The notes: generated from the letters alone by a model not told the origin. Numbered from the stretch's first letter, positions 27,317-36,967 are shown. The stretch is DNA of 64,000 nt from Thalassotalea profundi (GCF_014653195.1 NZ_BNAH01000004.1:1-64000); one strand, 5' to 3'. Made by a program: numbers and translations.

Positions 27317-28315
27317 CTATTTGCCACGTCTAAAGCTACGAGAAGTGGTACTTTTACTGTTTCTAAAATTGCCGCCTTGAGCGTATGAAGATTTTTTAGC
27401 ATAACTACTTTTTTTGGCGTAACTGCTTTTATTTGCGGTAGCTGAACTAAAACGTTTAGCGCTAGTTTGTGCTTGTTTACTTTGACCTGAAAGGCTAGAA
27501 GACCCTGTACGGTTTTTACTATAAGCACTATTAAATTTTTGACCTTTACTTTCAAAAGACTTACGAGTGCGGGTTTCTAATTGAGTCTGCTTTTGTAACT
27601 GTCCTGGAGAGCTGTAACGTGTGCGGCCATAGTCATGATAATAGCTGTAGTTACGTGAACTTCCCCATTGGCTATAAGAAACTCTACGTCTAGAATCAAG
27701 TAAGTTGTCCATCATGGCGTACATACCGTACCATTGCCAAAAAGACATACCATTACTACCAGTAGACCAGCTTCCATAGTTAGGATTTCCAATAAGCTGT
27801 TCACCTACGCCAAAGTCTTGTGCATTATTGGCTGCTAAACTTTGCGATTTCGATAATGAGTTTACTCTGGGCAACGTTCCGTTAGACATATCTGCTAATA
27901 CATTTAAGGGATCACTTAATGCATCGGAATATAAAACGGGGTCGGCGGCTTGGTAAATATTAAGAATTTCTTCATAGCGAGCGTTTTTGCTTACAAAAAG
28001 TTCAGGACTGTTTTTAACAGTAGTAAGCCTTCCTATAATTGATTTATAAATAGGGCTTTCTGTCGTTGCTTCTTTACGAAATTCATTTACTAGTTCAGAA
28101 AAATCAGGTCTGAGTTCAATCACTTTGTCCGCGTATTGTTTTATTAAAGTGGCATTTCGTATTTGCCCACTGTTCAAAGCTTGTGCTAATTGCTGAACAC
28201 GCTGTTCAGTGATAGGTAATTGCTTCTCAATTTGCTCAGCAACAGGATCTGAACACCCCAATAGTGCAAATAAAAAGCTAAATAATATTATTTTTGAATA
28301 GTGCATTTCTGCCAT
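27317..28315 (-). CDS. Lipoprotein with serine/lysine/arginine-rich repetitive tail
   Basis: From ATG 28315 the 332-residue protein begins with a lipoprotein signal (MAEMHYSKIILFSFLFALLGC, lipobox LLGC at about residue 21). The Asp after the Cys-Ser suggests no special retention rule. About 25-220 are mainly helical (QIEKQLPITEQRVQQLAQALN), then a Tyr/Ser/Gly/Trp-rich section (FWQWYGMYAMMDNLLDSRRR). The last 100 residues are basic and repetitive, with KKSSYAKKSSYA copies and SRSFRRGK at the end. GAGGG is four bases before this ATG. A start at 28366 would lie within the operator and gives no signal peptide at the N-terminus. I know no family name. It heads the upstream half of the Psp/polyamine locus. 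Confidence 0.7.
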   Translation of the reverse strand: MAEMHYSKIILFSFLFALLGCSDPVAEQIEKQLPITEQRVQQLAQALNSGQIRNATLIKQYADKVIELRPDFSELVNEFRKEATTESPIYKSIIGRLTTVKNSPELFVSKNARYEEILNIYQAADPVLYSDALSDPLNVLADMSNGTLPRVNSLSKSQSLAANNAQDFGVGEQLIGNPNYGSWSTGSNGMSFWQWYGMYAMMDNLLDSRRRVSYSQWGSSRNYSYYHDYGRTRYSSPGQLQKQTQLETRTRKSFESKGQKFNSAYSKNRTGSSSLSGQSKQAQTSAKRFSSATANKSSYAKKSSYAKKSSYAQGGNFRNSKSTTSRSFRRGK

Positions 28316-28361
28316 AGTTCCCTCAAAAATGCTATGGTTATCATTTATTAATAACATCGAC

Positions 28362-28374
28362 GACATAATATGTC
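28362..28374. promoter_or_regulatory. Palindromic operator, copy 3 (upstream of the lipoprotein gene)
   Basis: GACATAATATGTC is identical to copy 2. It lies 47 bases before the lipoprotein start, in the gap shared with the divergent glnE gene, and so marks both promoters of the locus as part of one regulon. Confidence 0.72.
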
Positions 28375-28498
28375 CAACATAAATTAAAAGATATTTAAAA
28401 TAATTAATTATTTCACTTTGTTTAATTTAGATGTATTAATGCGTTCTAACAAAATTTTAACGTACTGTATCACATTGCACAATTAAGTTGAGGCTTAA

Positions 28499-31372
28499 AT
28501 GAAACCACTTGCTCGTAAAAACTTTCTTCCTATTTTAATTGAGCAGCAGAATAAGCGTTGGGTAGAATTTACAGACCAACATGGTGAACAATACGCTAAG
28601 CAACTTAGTTTTTTCTCTGAGCAACAATTATCTGATTTTCAACGAGCGTTAGCGTTAAGTGACTTTATTTTTAATAGTGCGGTGCAAGCTCCCGAGTTAG
28701 TGATTGACTTATTTCGTCAAGAGCACCTCGATTGTTCACCTGATTACGTAGCACAATTATCATTACTTTTAGAAAATTGCGCAACAGAAGAGCAACTACA
28801 TCGGGTGCTAAGACGTTTTCGGTTACAACAAATGGTTGCTATTGCAGTTAACGACTTCTTATGTGATGCGCCACTTGATACGTCATTAAAATGCTTATCG
28901 AGCTTAGCTGATGCACTGATTCTTTCTGCGTTAAATTGGCTCTCGCAATTTTGCTATAAGCAGTGGGGGGTGCCTAAAAATCAGGATGATGAAACTATGC
29001 CTTTACTTGTTTACGGCATGGGTAAGTTAGGAGGCAACGAACTTAATTTTTCTTCGGATATTGATCTTATTTTTGCTTACCCTGAATCAGGGAAAACCAA
29101 AGGAGCAAGAAGGGAACTAGATAATCAGCAGTTTTTTATTCGTCTTGCTCAAAAGTTGATTAGCGCATTGAATCAGCAAACAGTTGATGGTTTTGTTTAT
29201 CGAGTTGATATGCGTTTGCGACCATTTGGAGATAGTGGTCCGTTAGTACTCACTTTTAGTGCTATGGAAGATTATTATCAAGAACAAGGGCGTGACTGGG
29301 AGCGTTACGCAATGCTTAAAGCGCGATTGATTGGCGAAGGGAAATATCATCATCAATTATCGAGTTTATTGCGCCCATTTGTTTATCGACGCTATATTGA
29401 TTTCAGTGTGATCGATAGCTTAAGACGAATGAAAGGTATGATCGCTCAAGAAGTTCGTCGTAAACAACTTTCTAATAATATAAAACTAGGCGCTGGTGGT
29501 ATACGAGAAGTTGAGTTTATTGTTCAAGTATTTCAATTAATCCGCGGAGGGCGTATTAAAGAATTACAAGAGCGTAATTTACTGACTGTTTTACCCTTAT
29601 TAGTGCAACATGGAGAAATTACTGAGCAGAGTAAAGTAGTACTCGAAAATACTTATCGTTTTTTACGCCGAGTTGAAAATATTATTCAAGCGCTTGCGGA
29701 CCAACAAACACAGACTTTACCGGACAATCCACTAGATCAAGCAAGAATTTTGTACGTTTTAGGTGATGAAAAATTTCCTTCCTGGCAGGCGTTTTTGGCG
29801 TATTTATCAGAGTTAATGCAAGGAGTTCATCAGGAATTTAACGTACTTATTGGCGAAGAAAGTCCACATCACCAAACAGAAGATCAACATTGGATAACGT
29901 TATGGGATGGACAATGGGATGATGAAGACTCTGTAGAGTGGATTACTCAATCTCAACCTGATTGGCCTGCGACAAAGATATGGCAGCTACTGAAAGACTT
30001 TTATGAAGAAAGTAAAAAAAGAAGTATTGGTACAAGAGGCCGCCAAGTTATTGATAAATTAATTCCATTAATGTTGTCATACCTAGTTGATTTAAAAGCC
30101 GATGAAACAGCCCTTGAACGTATATTATTAATTATTGAGAAAGTATCAACTCGTACGGCTTATTTAGAATTGCTATATGAAAACGAAGGTGCACTAAAGC
30201 ATCTAGTTAAATTGTGCCAAATAAGTCAGTGGGTTGCAGAACATATTATTAAGTATCCAATCTTATTGGATGAGCTTATTGACCCCACATTGCTTAATTC
30301 ACCTCCAGCATTAACTAGTTATGCACAGCATTTACGAGAAGGTTTGTTGCGTGTTCCTGAAGAAGATTTGGAAGCTCAGATGGAGTTTTTACGTCAGTTT
30401 AAGCAAGCTCAGCAATTACGTATTGCGGTCGCTGATATTGTTGGTGTGTTACCGATAACAAAAGTGAGCGATCATCTTACGGCGTTAGCACAAGCAATAG
30501 TAGGTGAAGTGATTAATATGGCATGGCAGCAAATTTCGATACGTTACGGTGTACCTAGTTCTGTTGCTGTCTTAGATCATAAGGCTTTTGCTGTTATAGG
30601 GTATGGTAAAATGGGGGGAATTGAGCTCGGTTATGGTTCTGATTTAGATCTGGTTTTTATACATAATTGTCCGATAGATGATACTACCAATGGCAGTAAA
30701 CAAGTATTGGCTGGAGAATTTTATTCTAAATTGGCTCAACGGATCACTCATATTTTTAATACGCGTATGAACAGCGGTATCTTGTATGAATTAGATATGC
30801 GCTTAAGGCCTTCGGGGAATTCTGGTGTTTTAGTGATACATGTTGATAGTTTTGAACAATATCAAATTGAAGAAGCATGGACATGGGAACATCAAGCATT
30901 AGTTAGGACTCGTGCTATTTATGGGCATCAAGCACTTATCGAGCAATTTGAACGTATTCGAAAAAATACTCTCTCTAAAAATCGAAACGTAGAAGAATTA
31001 AAAAAGTCAGTGATTGAAATGCGAGATAAAATGCAAAATCATTTAGATAAATCAACATTAACTGAAAGTGATATTAAGCAAAGTAAAGGTGGGTTAGTCG
31101 ATATTGAGTTTTTAGCTCAATATTTAGTGTTGGCGCATTATAATCAATTTACTGACTCATATTTACCCTCTGATAATATTCGAATCTTTCAAATGCTTTT
31201 ACATTGGCAAGTGATCACGGACGAAGAATGCCAACAATTAATCAATCACTATTGTGAATTACGTGATTTTGGCCACCATTGTGTATTAAAAAATAAAGCA
31301 AACTTAATGCCTTTGAAAGAATTTACGAATCATGCGCAGGTGGTGATGAGTATTTTTAATAAATATTTATAA
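28499..31372 (+). CDS. glnE: Bifunctional glutamine synthetase adenylyltransferase/deadenylase
   Basis: The 957-residue protein controls glutamine synthetase by attaching and removing AMP in response to PII and glutamine. It has the expected duplicated layout: an N-terminal adenylyl-removing nucleotidyltransferase domain (GMGKLGGNELNFSSDIDLIF near 174-193, DMRLRPFGDSGPL near 238) and a C-terminal adenylylating domain (GYGKMGGIELGYGSDLDLVF near 701-720, DMRLRPSGNSGVL near 765), each followed by a helical GlnD-PII-like domain. E. coli GlnE has 946 residues. The neighbourhood with hldE resembles E. coli (ygiF-glnE-hldE). Confidence 0.97.
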   Translation: MKPLARKNFLPILIEQQNKRWVEFTDQHGEQYAKQLSFFSEQQLSDFQRALALSDFIFNSAVQAPELVIDLFRQEHLDCSPDYVAQLSLLLENCATEEQLHRVLRRFRLQQMVAIAVNDFLCDAPLDTSLKCLSSLADALILSALNWLSQFCYKQWGVPKNQDDETMPLLVYGMGKLGGNELNFSSDIDLIFAYPESGKTKGARRELDNQQFFIRLAQKLISALNQQTVDGFVYRVDMRLRPFGDSGPLVLTFSAMEDYYQEQGRDWERYAMLKARLIGEGKYHHQLSSLLRPFVYRRYIDFSVIDSLRRMKGMIAQEVRRKQLSNNIKLGAGGIREVEFIVQVFQLIRGGRIKELQERNLLTVLPLLVQHGEITEQSKVVLENTYRFLRRVENIIQALADQQTQTLPDNPLDQARILYVLGDEKFPSWQAFLAYLSELMQGVHQEFNVLIGEESPHHQTEDQHWITLWDGQWDDEDSVEWITQSQPDWPATKIWQLLKDFYEESKKRSIGTRGRQVIDKLIPLMLSYLVDLKADETALERILLIIEKVSTRTAYLELLYENEGALKHLVKLCQISQWVAEHIIKYPILLDELIDPTLLNSPPALTSYAQHLREGLLRVPEEDLEAQMEFLRQFKQAQQLRIAVADIVGVLPITKVSDHLTALAQAIVGEVINMAWQQISIRYGVPSSVAVLDHKAFAVIGYGKMGGIELGYGSDLDLVFIHNCPIDDTTNGSKQVLAGEFYSKLAQRITHIFNTRMNSGILYELDMRLRPSGNSGVLVIHVDSFEQYQIEEAWTWEHQALVRTRAIYGHQALIEQFERIRKNTLSKNRNVEELKKSVIEMRDKMQNHLDKSTLTESDIKQSKGGLVDIEFLAQYLVLAHYNQFTDSYLPSDNIRIFQMLLHWQVITDEECQQLINHYCELRDFGHHCVLKNKANLMPLKEFTNHAQVVMSIFNKYL

Positions 31373-31439
31373 TTAGTTTAGTAATGTTTCTTTAAAACTC
31401 GTTTCATTACTTTTGACTAATTATAAAGCTATTAAATGC

Positions 31440-32120
31440 CTATCGCTTTGATCCATCAAGCAGTATGCATTCCTCATCAAGGTATTCATACGATTTTTCG
31501 GTAATGATTAGTGTACGATGTTGATTGCAAAAGTAGGCTTTGATACCTTCTTCGAAATGGCCTTGAATTGCTTGGCTTATTTGGTAAGTCATTTGTACGA
31601 TATCTTTATTTATTCTGAAGGGATCTTTGACTAAAAAGTCTTTATCAAGCCACCAAATTACCTCTAATCCACTTTCTTGTGCATATTCGGAAAGTTTTTG
31701 ATTAAGTGTAAATCCAACACGAAAAGCGGCATTTTTATTATTACTACGCCAATTGCTTCTTAATGGACGTGTGACCATTTTTTTGGCAATTAAAATGTCA
31801 ACTAAATCACCTTTAGGTTCCGGTAAATATACAACGTTATTCTTGACTCTAGGTCCTGATTCTTCATCTGTACCTCTTAAATTTGCATAAAATCGAGACA
31901 AGCCCTCAGCTGCTGCATTTTTTTGTTTTTTTATGATCTCAGGTTCTTCGGCCTCATTATGTAATGATTCATCAGCTTGAGCCTTATCAGCAAGCACTTC
32001 TTCCGTTGTAAGTGTTTCTGTTGCAACCTCAGTAAATAATACCTCTTTATTAGCAAAGAGATAGTATGCTAATACGACTAATATTAATGCTAAACCTACA
32101 GAGCGGATCCAAAACATCAT
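31440..32120 (-). CDS. Membrane-anchored protein with TcpQ-like C-terminal domain
   Basis: The 226-residue protein has one N-terminal membrane helix (WIRSVGLALILVVLAYYLF), an acidic, Glu/Ala-rich linker (about 28-75) and a C-terminal domain (about 105-215). There, WRSNNKNAAFRVGFTLNQKLSEYAQ, LEVIWWLDKDFLV and the pattern of short strands resemble the domain of TcpQ, a toxin-coregulated pilus secretin partner. Such domains occur in periplasmic proteins tied to type II secretion or type IV pili. No secretin or pilus gene is adjacent. It converges with glnE. Confidence 0.55.
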   Translation of the reverse strand: MMFWIRSVGLALILVVLAYYLFANKEVLFTEVATETLTTEEVLADKAQADESLHNEAEEPEIIKKQKNAAAEGLSRFYANLRGTDEESGPRVKNNVVYLPEPKGDLVDILIAKKMVTRPLRSNWRSNNKNAAFRVGFTLNQKLSEYAQESGLEVIWWLDKDFLVKDPFRINKDIVQMTYQISQAIQGHFEEGIKAYFCNQHRTLIITEKSYEYLDEECILLDGSKR

Positions 32121-32183
32121 AAACTTAATATCTATATAAACGTAATTAATTGTTACCTAAGTGTATACCATACTTAAAAAAGC

Positions 32184-33122
32184 TTATTTATACAATGATG
32201 GGTCAGTTTCGTTAGGTCTAGTTTTAAAGCGTCGATGTAACCACATATATTGTGCTGGATTTTGTAAAATAGCCTTTTCCAATTCTTGATTAATTCTTGT
32301 GACGTCAGCGTAGTCATCTTCGGTTGGAAAATTATCAAGTTGAGGGTTAATTGTTAACGTATAGCCACTACCATCTTCATTTCTAGTTGGGATCAGCATA
32401 TGTGAAACGGTGTTTTTTTGTCTAGCAAATATTAATGTACCTGTGGTGGTTGCCGTTTTTTCTACTGCAAAAAAAGGCACGAATAAACTTCTATTTCTAC
32501 CGTAATCTTGGTCTGGTAAATAAACACAAGATTCACCTTCATGTAATGCGCGTATTAGACCTTTTACATCGCGTTTACCAAGCATATATTTATTAGAGCG
32601 GCCACGGCCTCTGTATTGAAAATACTCCATTAATTGGTTGTTATGAGGGCGATAAAAAACGACCATTGGATGTTTTGTACCTATGCTTCTGCAGCTTATT
32701 TCTGCACTTAGATTATGCATGGCTAGCATTAAAATACCTTTGCCTTGCTGTTGAGCTTTTTCAATATGTTCAAGACCAATGACTTTACATTTACGTTTTA
32801 CTCTCCAGTCAGGCCACCACCAACCCATTCCTGTTTCAAATAAAGCGATCCCTGTATTCTCAAAGTTTTTCACCAGTAACTGATGGCGTTCTTGCTCTGT
32901 GAGGTGAGGAAAACATAATGCTAAATTTGTTTGAGCGACACGTTTTCTACTCGAGCCTAACTTTAATAATAACCGGCCTAGTCCTTTGCCCATTAGAAGC
33001 TGAAGCTTATACGGTAGCCAAGATATGCTATACAAGATAAAGACACCAATCCAAGTGAGCCAATATTTAGGTAACAGGAAAGAAAATTTAAAATTTGGTT
33101 GAAGAACGCTATTTTTACTCAC
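32184..33122 (-). CDS. lpxL: Lipid A biosynthesis acyltransferase (LpxL/HtrB family)
   Basis: The 312-residue protein is a membrane-bound acyltransferase that adds a secondary acyl chain (laurate or myristate class) to Kdo2-lipid IV-A. Visible are an N-terminal hydrophobic segment (YWLTWIGVFILYSISWLPY), RVAQTNLALCFPHLTEQER, the catalytic HX4E in AMHNLSAEI near 130-140, VVFYRPHNNQLMEYF and SCVYLPDQDYGRNRSLFVPFFAV near 198-220. The length matches LpxL (306). LpxM or LpxP is a possible alternative name, as chain specificity cannot be read. It is divergent from hldE, another lipopolysaccharide gene. Confidence 0.88.
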   Translation of the reverse strand: MSKNSVLQPNFKFSFLLPKYWLTWIGVFILYSISWLPYKLQLLMGKGLGRLLLKLGSSRKRVAQTNLALCFPHLTEQERHQLLVKNFENTGIALFETGMGWWWPDWRVKRKCKVIGLEHIEKAQQQGKGILMLAMHNLSAEISCRSIGTKHPMVVFYRPHNNQLMEYFQYRGRGRSNKYMLGKRDVKGLIRALHEGESCVYLPDQDYGRNRSLFVPFFAVEKTATTTGTLIFARQKNTVSHMLIPTRNEDGSGYTLTINPQLDNFPTEDDYADVTRINQELEKAILQNPAQYMWLHRRFKTRPNETDPSLYK

Positions 33123-33191
33123 GGTATGATTTTAACTCGTTGAATTTCATGTGGTACACTATAACGTATTATATCTGTTATGGAACTGATG

Positions 33192-34619
33192 ATGAAAGTA
33201 GATATTCCCACTTTTAATCAAGCTAGCGTTTTAGTCGTTGGCGATATTATGTTAGATCGATACTGGTACGGGCCTACTCAACGTATTTCTCCTGAAGCGC
33301 CAGTGCCTGTAGTTAAAATTTCTCAGGATGAAGATCGTCCTGGAGGTGCCGCAAATGTTGCTTTAAATATTGCATCTTTAGGAGGGAAAGTCACTTTAGT
33401 GGGTATTACTGGTGAAGATGAGGCTGCAAATACTTTATCTGCTAATTTAAATGGTATGAATATAAAATGTCGTTTTGATCGTCATAATAGTATTCCAACA
33501 ATCACTAAACTGCGTGTTTTGAGTAGAAATCAACAATTAATCCGTTTAGATTTCGAAGAGTCACTATCACAAATAAATAAGACGACGTTATTTTCAAATG
33601 TAAGTGAAGAAATTGCCCAGCATGACGTGTTGTTACTGTCTGATTATGCCAAGGGCACCTTATCTGAAGTGCAAACATTGATTAACTTAGCTAAACAATT
33701 AAATATTCCTGTGATTGTTGATCCGAAAGGACACGACTTTACACGTTATCGAGGGGCAGATCTACTTACGCCAAACTTATCTGAATTTGAAGCTATTGTT
33801 GGGCATTGTTCATCAGAAGCTGAAATTGTTAAAAAAGGTCAACTATTATTAGCTGATTTGGATTTACAAGCCTTATTAATTACTCGTAGCGAACAGGGAA
33901 TGACATTGATTCGTCGTGATCATGAAGAATTTCACCTTCCTACTCAAGCAAAAGAAGTGTATGACGTAACTGGTGCAGGCGATACGGTTATTGGGACACT
34001 GGCTCTTTCCATTGCAGCTAAAGCTGATTATCCACAAGCAAGTGCATTAGCAAATATTGCAGCAGGTATTGTTGTTGGCAAGCTTGGAACATCAACAGTA
34101 AGTGAAGCTGAGCTCTATCATCAAGTTGCTAGCGCCCAAGAATGTGGCTTTGGTGTAGTAAGCGAAGGACAACTTAAAATTGCCGTAGATCTCGCTAAAG
34201 CTCGTGGTGAAAAAATAGTAATGACAAATGGCTGTTTTGATATTTTACATGCCGGTCATGTGTCTTATTTAACGCATGCTGCAGAATTAGGCACCCGTTT
34301 AATTGTCGCTGTAAACGATGACCCATCAGTTAAGCGCCTCAAAGGTTCAGGTCGACCCGTAAATTCAGTAGAACGTAGAATGGCTGTGTTATCAGGGTTA
34401 GGTGTGGTCGATTGGGTTGTGCCATTTAGTGAAGACACGCCACAACGCTTGATTGCTAATATATTACCGAATACTCTTGTTAAAGGTGGTGACTATACTG
34501 TAGATGAAATTGCAGGAGGTCTTGAAGTTATTGCTGCTGGCGGAGAAGTTAAAGTATTAAACTTTGAAGAGGGTATTTCTACAACGGAAATAATTAATAC
34601 AATTCGTTTAGAAGATTAA
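33192..34619 (+). CDS. hldE: Bifunctional heptose 7-phosphate kinase / heptose 1-phosphate adenylyltransferase
   Basis: HldE makes ADP-heptose for the lipopolysaccharide inner core. The N-terminal ribokinase-like domain (about 1-315) has [32 protein letters not shown] and the catalytic [11 protein letters not shown] near 259-269. The C-terminal nucleotidyltransferase domain (about 340-475) has [16 protein letters not shown] and the closing [13 protein letters not shown] start at ATG 33192 ([10 protein letters not shown]), which matches the E. coli MKV start and gives 475 residues; the ATGs at 33180 and 33189 are alternatives, with only a weak GGA signal upstream. Confidence 0.95.
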   Translation: MKVDIPTFNQASVLVVGDIMLDRYWYGPTQRISPEAPVPVVKISQDEDRPGGAANVALNIASLGGKVTLVGITGEDEAANTLSANLNGMNIKCRFDRHNSIPTITKLRVLSRNQQLIRLDFEESLSQINKTTLFSNVSEEIAQHDVLLLSDYAKGTLSEVQTLINLAKQLNIPVIVDPKGHDFTRYRGADLLTPNLSEFEAIVGHCSSEAEIVKKGQLLLADLDLQALLITRSEQGMTLIRRDHEEFHLPTQAKEVYDVTGAGDTVIGTLALSIAAKADYPQASALANIAAGIVVGKLGTSTVSEAELYHQVASAQECGFGVVSEGQLKIAVDLAKARGEKIVMTNGCFDILHAGHVSYLTHAAELGTRLIVAVNDDPSVKRLKGSGRPVNSVERRMAVLSGLGVVDWVVPFSEDTPQRLIANILPNTLVKGGDYTVDEIAGGLEVIAAGGEVKVLNFEEGISTTEIINTIRLED

Positions 34620-34645
34620 AGGCTAAGACCTAGGTCCTAGCCTTT
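34618..34645. terminator. Bidirectional terminator between hldE and tolC
   Basis: AAAGGCTAagACCTAGGTcCTAGCCTTT is a hairpin that begins at the hldE stop codon and ends nine bases before the tolC stop. It serves the two convergent genes. Confidence 0.8.
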
Positions 34646-34653
34646 AATAATGT

Positions 34654-36009
34654 TTAACTTTCAGATAAGCCTTGATTTATATCTTTAAGATCTTGTTCTG
34701 AAATTGTGCCCGCAGCACGTTTTAATTGTAAAATAGATTGCACATAATTATAACGTGTTGACGATAAATTACGCTTTGCATTATATAGATTACGTGTGCT
34801 ATCTAGCACATCTACAATAGTACGTGTACCTACTTCAAACCCAGCTTCTGTTGCTTTTAATGCACTTTCGGCACTGATTACCGCTTGACTTAAGGCTTTA
34901 ATACCAGAAACAGCTGCAATTACTGTGTTATAGGAGTTACGCGCATTACGAACCACGGTACGATGAGTTTGAGATAAATCTTGGCTAGCGGCTACATAGT
35001 TGTGTTGTTGTTGACGAACAGCACTTGAAATTGCACCACCAGAATAAATTGGTACAGTTAAAGTAATACCTATTGAGTGCGTATCAAGTCTTGGATTGTC
35101 GAATGTACCTGAAACTGTCGTTATTTCACTGTCTCCAGCAGAATATCGGCCAGATAAATCAATTGTTGGATAATGGCCTGAACGGGCAATATTGATATTT
35201 TCTTTAGCAACATCAACCCATATCTTTTGTGCGATAAGATCTAAGTTCTTCGCTTCTGCCATTTGTTGCCATTCGTTAGCGCTGTCAGGGATAGGACGAG
35301 ATGCACTGAATTTTTCAGTATTTAACGCATTTAAATCTCGAGGGTATACATTGGTAATTACCCGTAAAGCTTCTTCGCTATTGTATACATTGTTCTCTGC
35401 TCTTATTTCAGCTGTTACTGCATTATCATATTGAGCTTGTGCTTCATGAACATCAGTTACAGCTGTTAAACCTACAGAGTAACGTTGTTTAGTCTGTTCT
35501 AACTGGCGTTCTATTGCTGTTTTTTCTGCTTTAGCAAATTCTAAGTCGTCTTTCGCACTTAACACGTCAAAGTAGGCTTGTGTAACACGAATAATTAAAT
35601 CTTGTTTAGCTACTTGATAGCCAATATCGTAAGTGTGAGCAACTTTTTTTGCATTATCTAAGCGTAACCAAGAGTCATGATGATAAAGTTGCATATTTAA
35701 CGTTGCACCATAATCTGATGATTCAGACTCCGTAGTAACAATACTGCCCACAGGTGCGTAAATACCATTTGAGATAGATTCAGATTCACCTTTTCCTATG
35801 CTAGCTGAAGCGCTGATTGAAGGTAATAATACTGAGCGTGCTTGAGTTATATCTTCTTGTGAGGCTAAAAATTGAGCTTGGGCTTTTAGCACTACAGGGT
35901 CATTTTGTTTAGCTTGTTCGTAAACCGAAAGTAAATCTTCAGCATATGAAATAGCACTGCTTGTTGCGCAAGCAATACCTATGATGATCGAAGTAATGGT
36001 TTTTTTCAT
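34654..36009 (-). CDS. tolC: TolC family outer-membrane efflux channel
   Basis: The 451-residue protein has a signal peptide (MKKTITSIIIGIACATSSAISYA) and the two tandem outer-membrane-factor repeats of TolC. LLSVYEQAKQNDPVVLKAQAQ opens repeat 1 and AEAKNLDLIAQKIWVDVAKENINIAR opens repeat 2 near 248. LTVPIYSGGAISSAVRQQQHNYVAA and EVGTRTIVDVLDSTRNLYNAKRNLSS are typical of TolC. It forms a trimeric exit duct for drug-efflux and type I secretion pumps. The gene is divergent from nudF, as in E. coli. Confidence 0.95.
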   Translation of the reverse strand: MKKTITSIIIGIACATSSAISYAEDLLSVYEQAKQNDPVVLKAQAQFLASQEDITQARSVLLPSISASASIGKGESESISNGIYAPVGSIVTTESESSDYGATLNMQLYHHDSWLRLDNAKKVAHTYDIGYQVAKQDLIIRVTQAYFDVLSAKDDLEFAKAEKTAIERQLEQTKQRYSVGLTAVTDVHEAQAQYDNAVTAEIRAENNVYNSEEALRVITNVYPRDLNALNTEKFSASRPIPDSANEWQQMAEAKNLDLIAQKIWVDVAKENINIARSGHYPTIDLSGRYSAGDSEITTVSGTFDNPRLDTHSIGITLTVPIYSGGAISSAVRQQQHNYVAASQDLSQTHRTVVRNARNSYNTVIAAVSGIKALSQAVISAESALKATEAGFEVGTRTIVDVLDSTRNLYNAKRNLSSTRYNYVQSILQLKRAAGTISEQDLKDINQGLSES

Positions 36010-36346
36010 GTCAGAGAAATTCCTTTAATGTCTTCTTAATATTTTGTGCTTTTGGTATTAATTAATTATTAAACTTGTTAAAAGCAAATAACTTGCCAAT
36101 ACGCTATTTAGTTAACTTTTTCGGTGTAAGTTATATGTATGATGATAAATAAAAAATTGTTTAAATCACATTACTTACAATATATATGCTGGCTTTAGCC
36201 TAATTATTTTAGCGTGCTACTTTAGCAGTACTGATAAATAAGCTAAATATAATCTGTAAAATTGAGCCTATTCTAGTGTAACAAAATATTTTATGCTAAT
36301 GCTTTATATAGTGAATTTTCCTGTAAATTAATGGATTTGACTAAAA
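36010..36346. other. Divergent tolC/nudF promoter region
   Basis: About 340 bases of AT-rich sequence separating two divergent genes. It should carry both promoters. I see no gene and no strong palindrome apart from a weak GTGCTACTTTAGCAGTAC near 36211-36228. Confidence 0.45.
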
Positions 36347-36967
36347 ATGAATGAAAACTCACAAATAATGTTGCGTTATTCTGCAGGCGATATTGAGCTA
36401 AAGTCTAAACAAACGGTATACCATGGTTTTTTTAAGCTTGAACAATATCAGGTGCGTCATCGTTTATTTAACGGTGGAATGAGCGAGTTAGTTTCACGCG
36501 AAATATTCGAGCGTGGTGATGCTGTTGTACTGATGCCTTATGATCCAAATACTGACAGTATTGTTATGATAGAGCAATTTAGACCCGGAGCGATACGAAA
36601 TAATGACACTCCGTGGTTATTAGAGTTTGTCGCAGGTATGTTTTCCGCAAATGAAAGCCCAATAGATGTTGCTATAAGAGAAGCTAAAGAAGAAGCTAAT
36701 CTAGATCTTACTGAAAATGACATATCACCCATTATGAATTATTTATCTAGCCCTGGTGGTATGTCAGAACAAATTCATTTACTTATAGGAATTGTAGATA
36801 GCAAGGGGGTTGGTGGCGTTTATGGATTAGCTCAAGAACACGAAGATATATTAGTCCATGTGATTAAACGTGAAGAAGCAATGAGGTTATTACTAATAGG
36901 TAAAATAACTAATGCGTCTACGATAATTGGGTTACAATGGTTGCAATTAAATTATAAAAACCTGTAA
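36347..36967 (+). CDS. nudF: ADP-ribose pyrophosphatase (Nudix hydrolase)
   Basis: The 206-residue protein hydrolyses ADP-ribose to AMP and ribose 5-phosphate. It aligns with E. coli NudF: VYHGFFKLEQYQVRHRLFNGGMSE near 24-47, FERGDAVVLMPYDP, the Nudix box GMFSANESPIDVAIREAKEE near 105-124 and YLSSPGGMSEQIHLLIG. The box normally ends REx2EExGU, but here the Gly is Asn (REAKEEANLDL). The gene opens the conserved series nudF-yqiB-cpdA-yqiA-parE. The ribosome binding site is weak. Confidence 0.93.
   Translation: MNENSQIMLRYSAGDIELKSKQTVYHGFFKLEQYQVRHRLFNGGMSELVSREIFERGDAVVLMPYDPNTDSIVMIEQFRPGAIRNNDTPWLLEFVAGMFSANESPIDVAIREAKEEANLDLTENDISPIMNYLSSPGGMSEQIHLLIGIVDSKGVGGVYGLAQEHEDILVHVIKREEAMRLLLIGKITNASTIIGLQWLQLNYKNL

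Noticed and set aside
27295..27555. 86-codon frame overlapping the 3' end of the lipoprotein gene
   Set aside because: It arises from the repetitive Ser/Lys-rich tail read in another frame, giving a Val/Lys/Leu-rich peptide without features; the lipoprotein frame is supported by its lipobox and ribosome binding site.
31373..31439. Possible terminator between glnE and the TcpQ-domain gene
   Set aside because: AGTAATG and CATTACT pair around a loop of about 18 bases, but with several mismatches outside and no T tract on either side.
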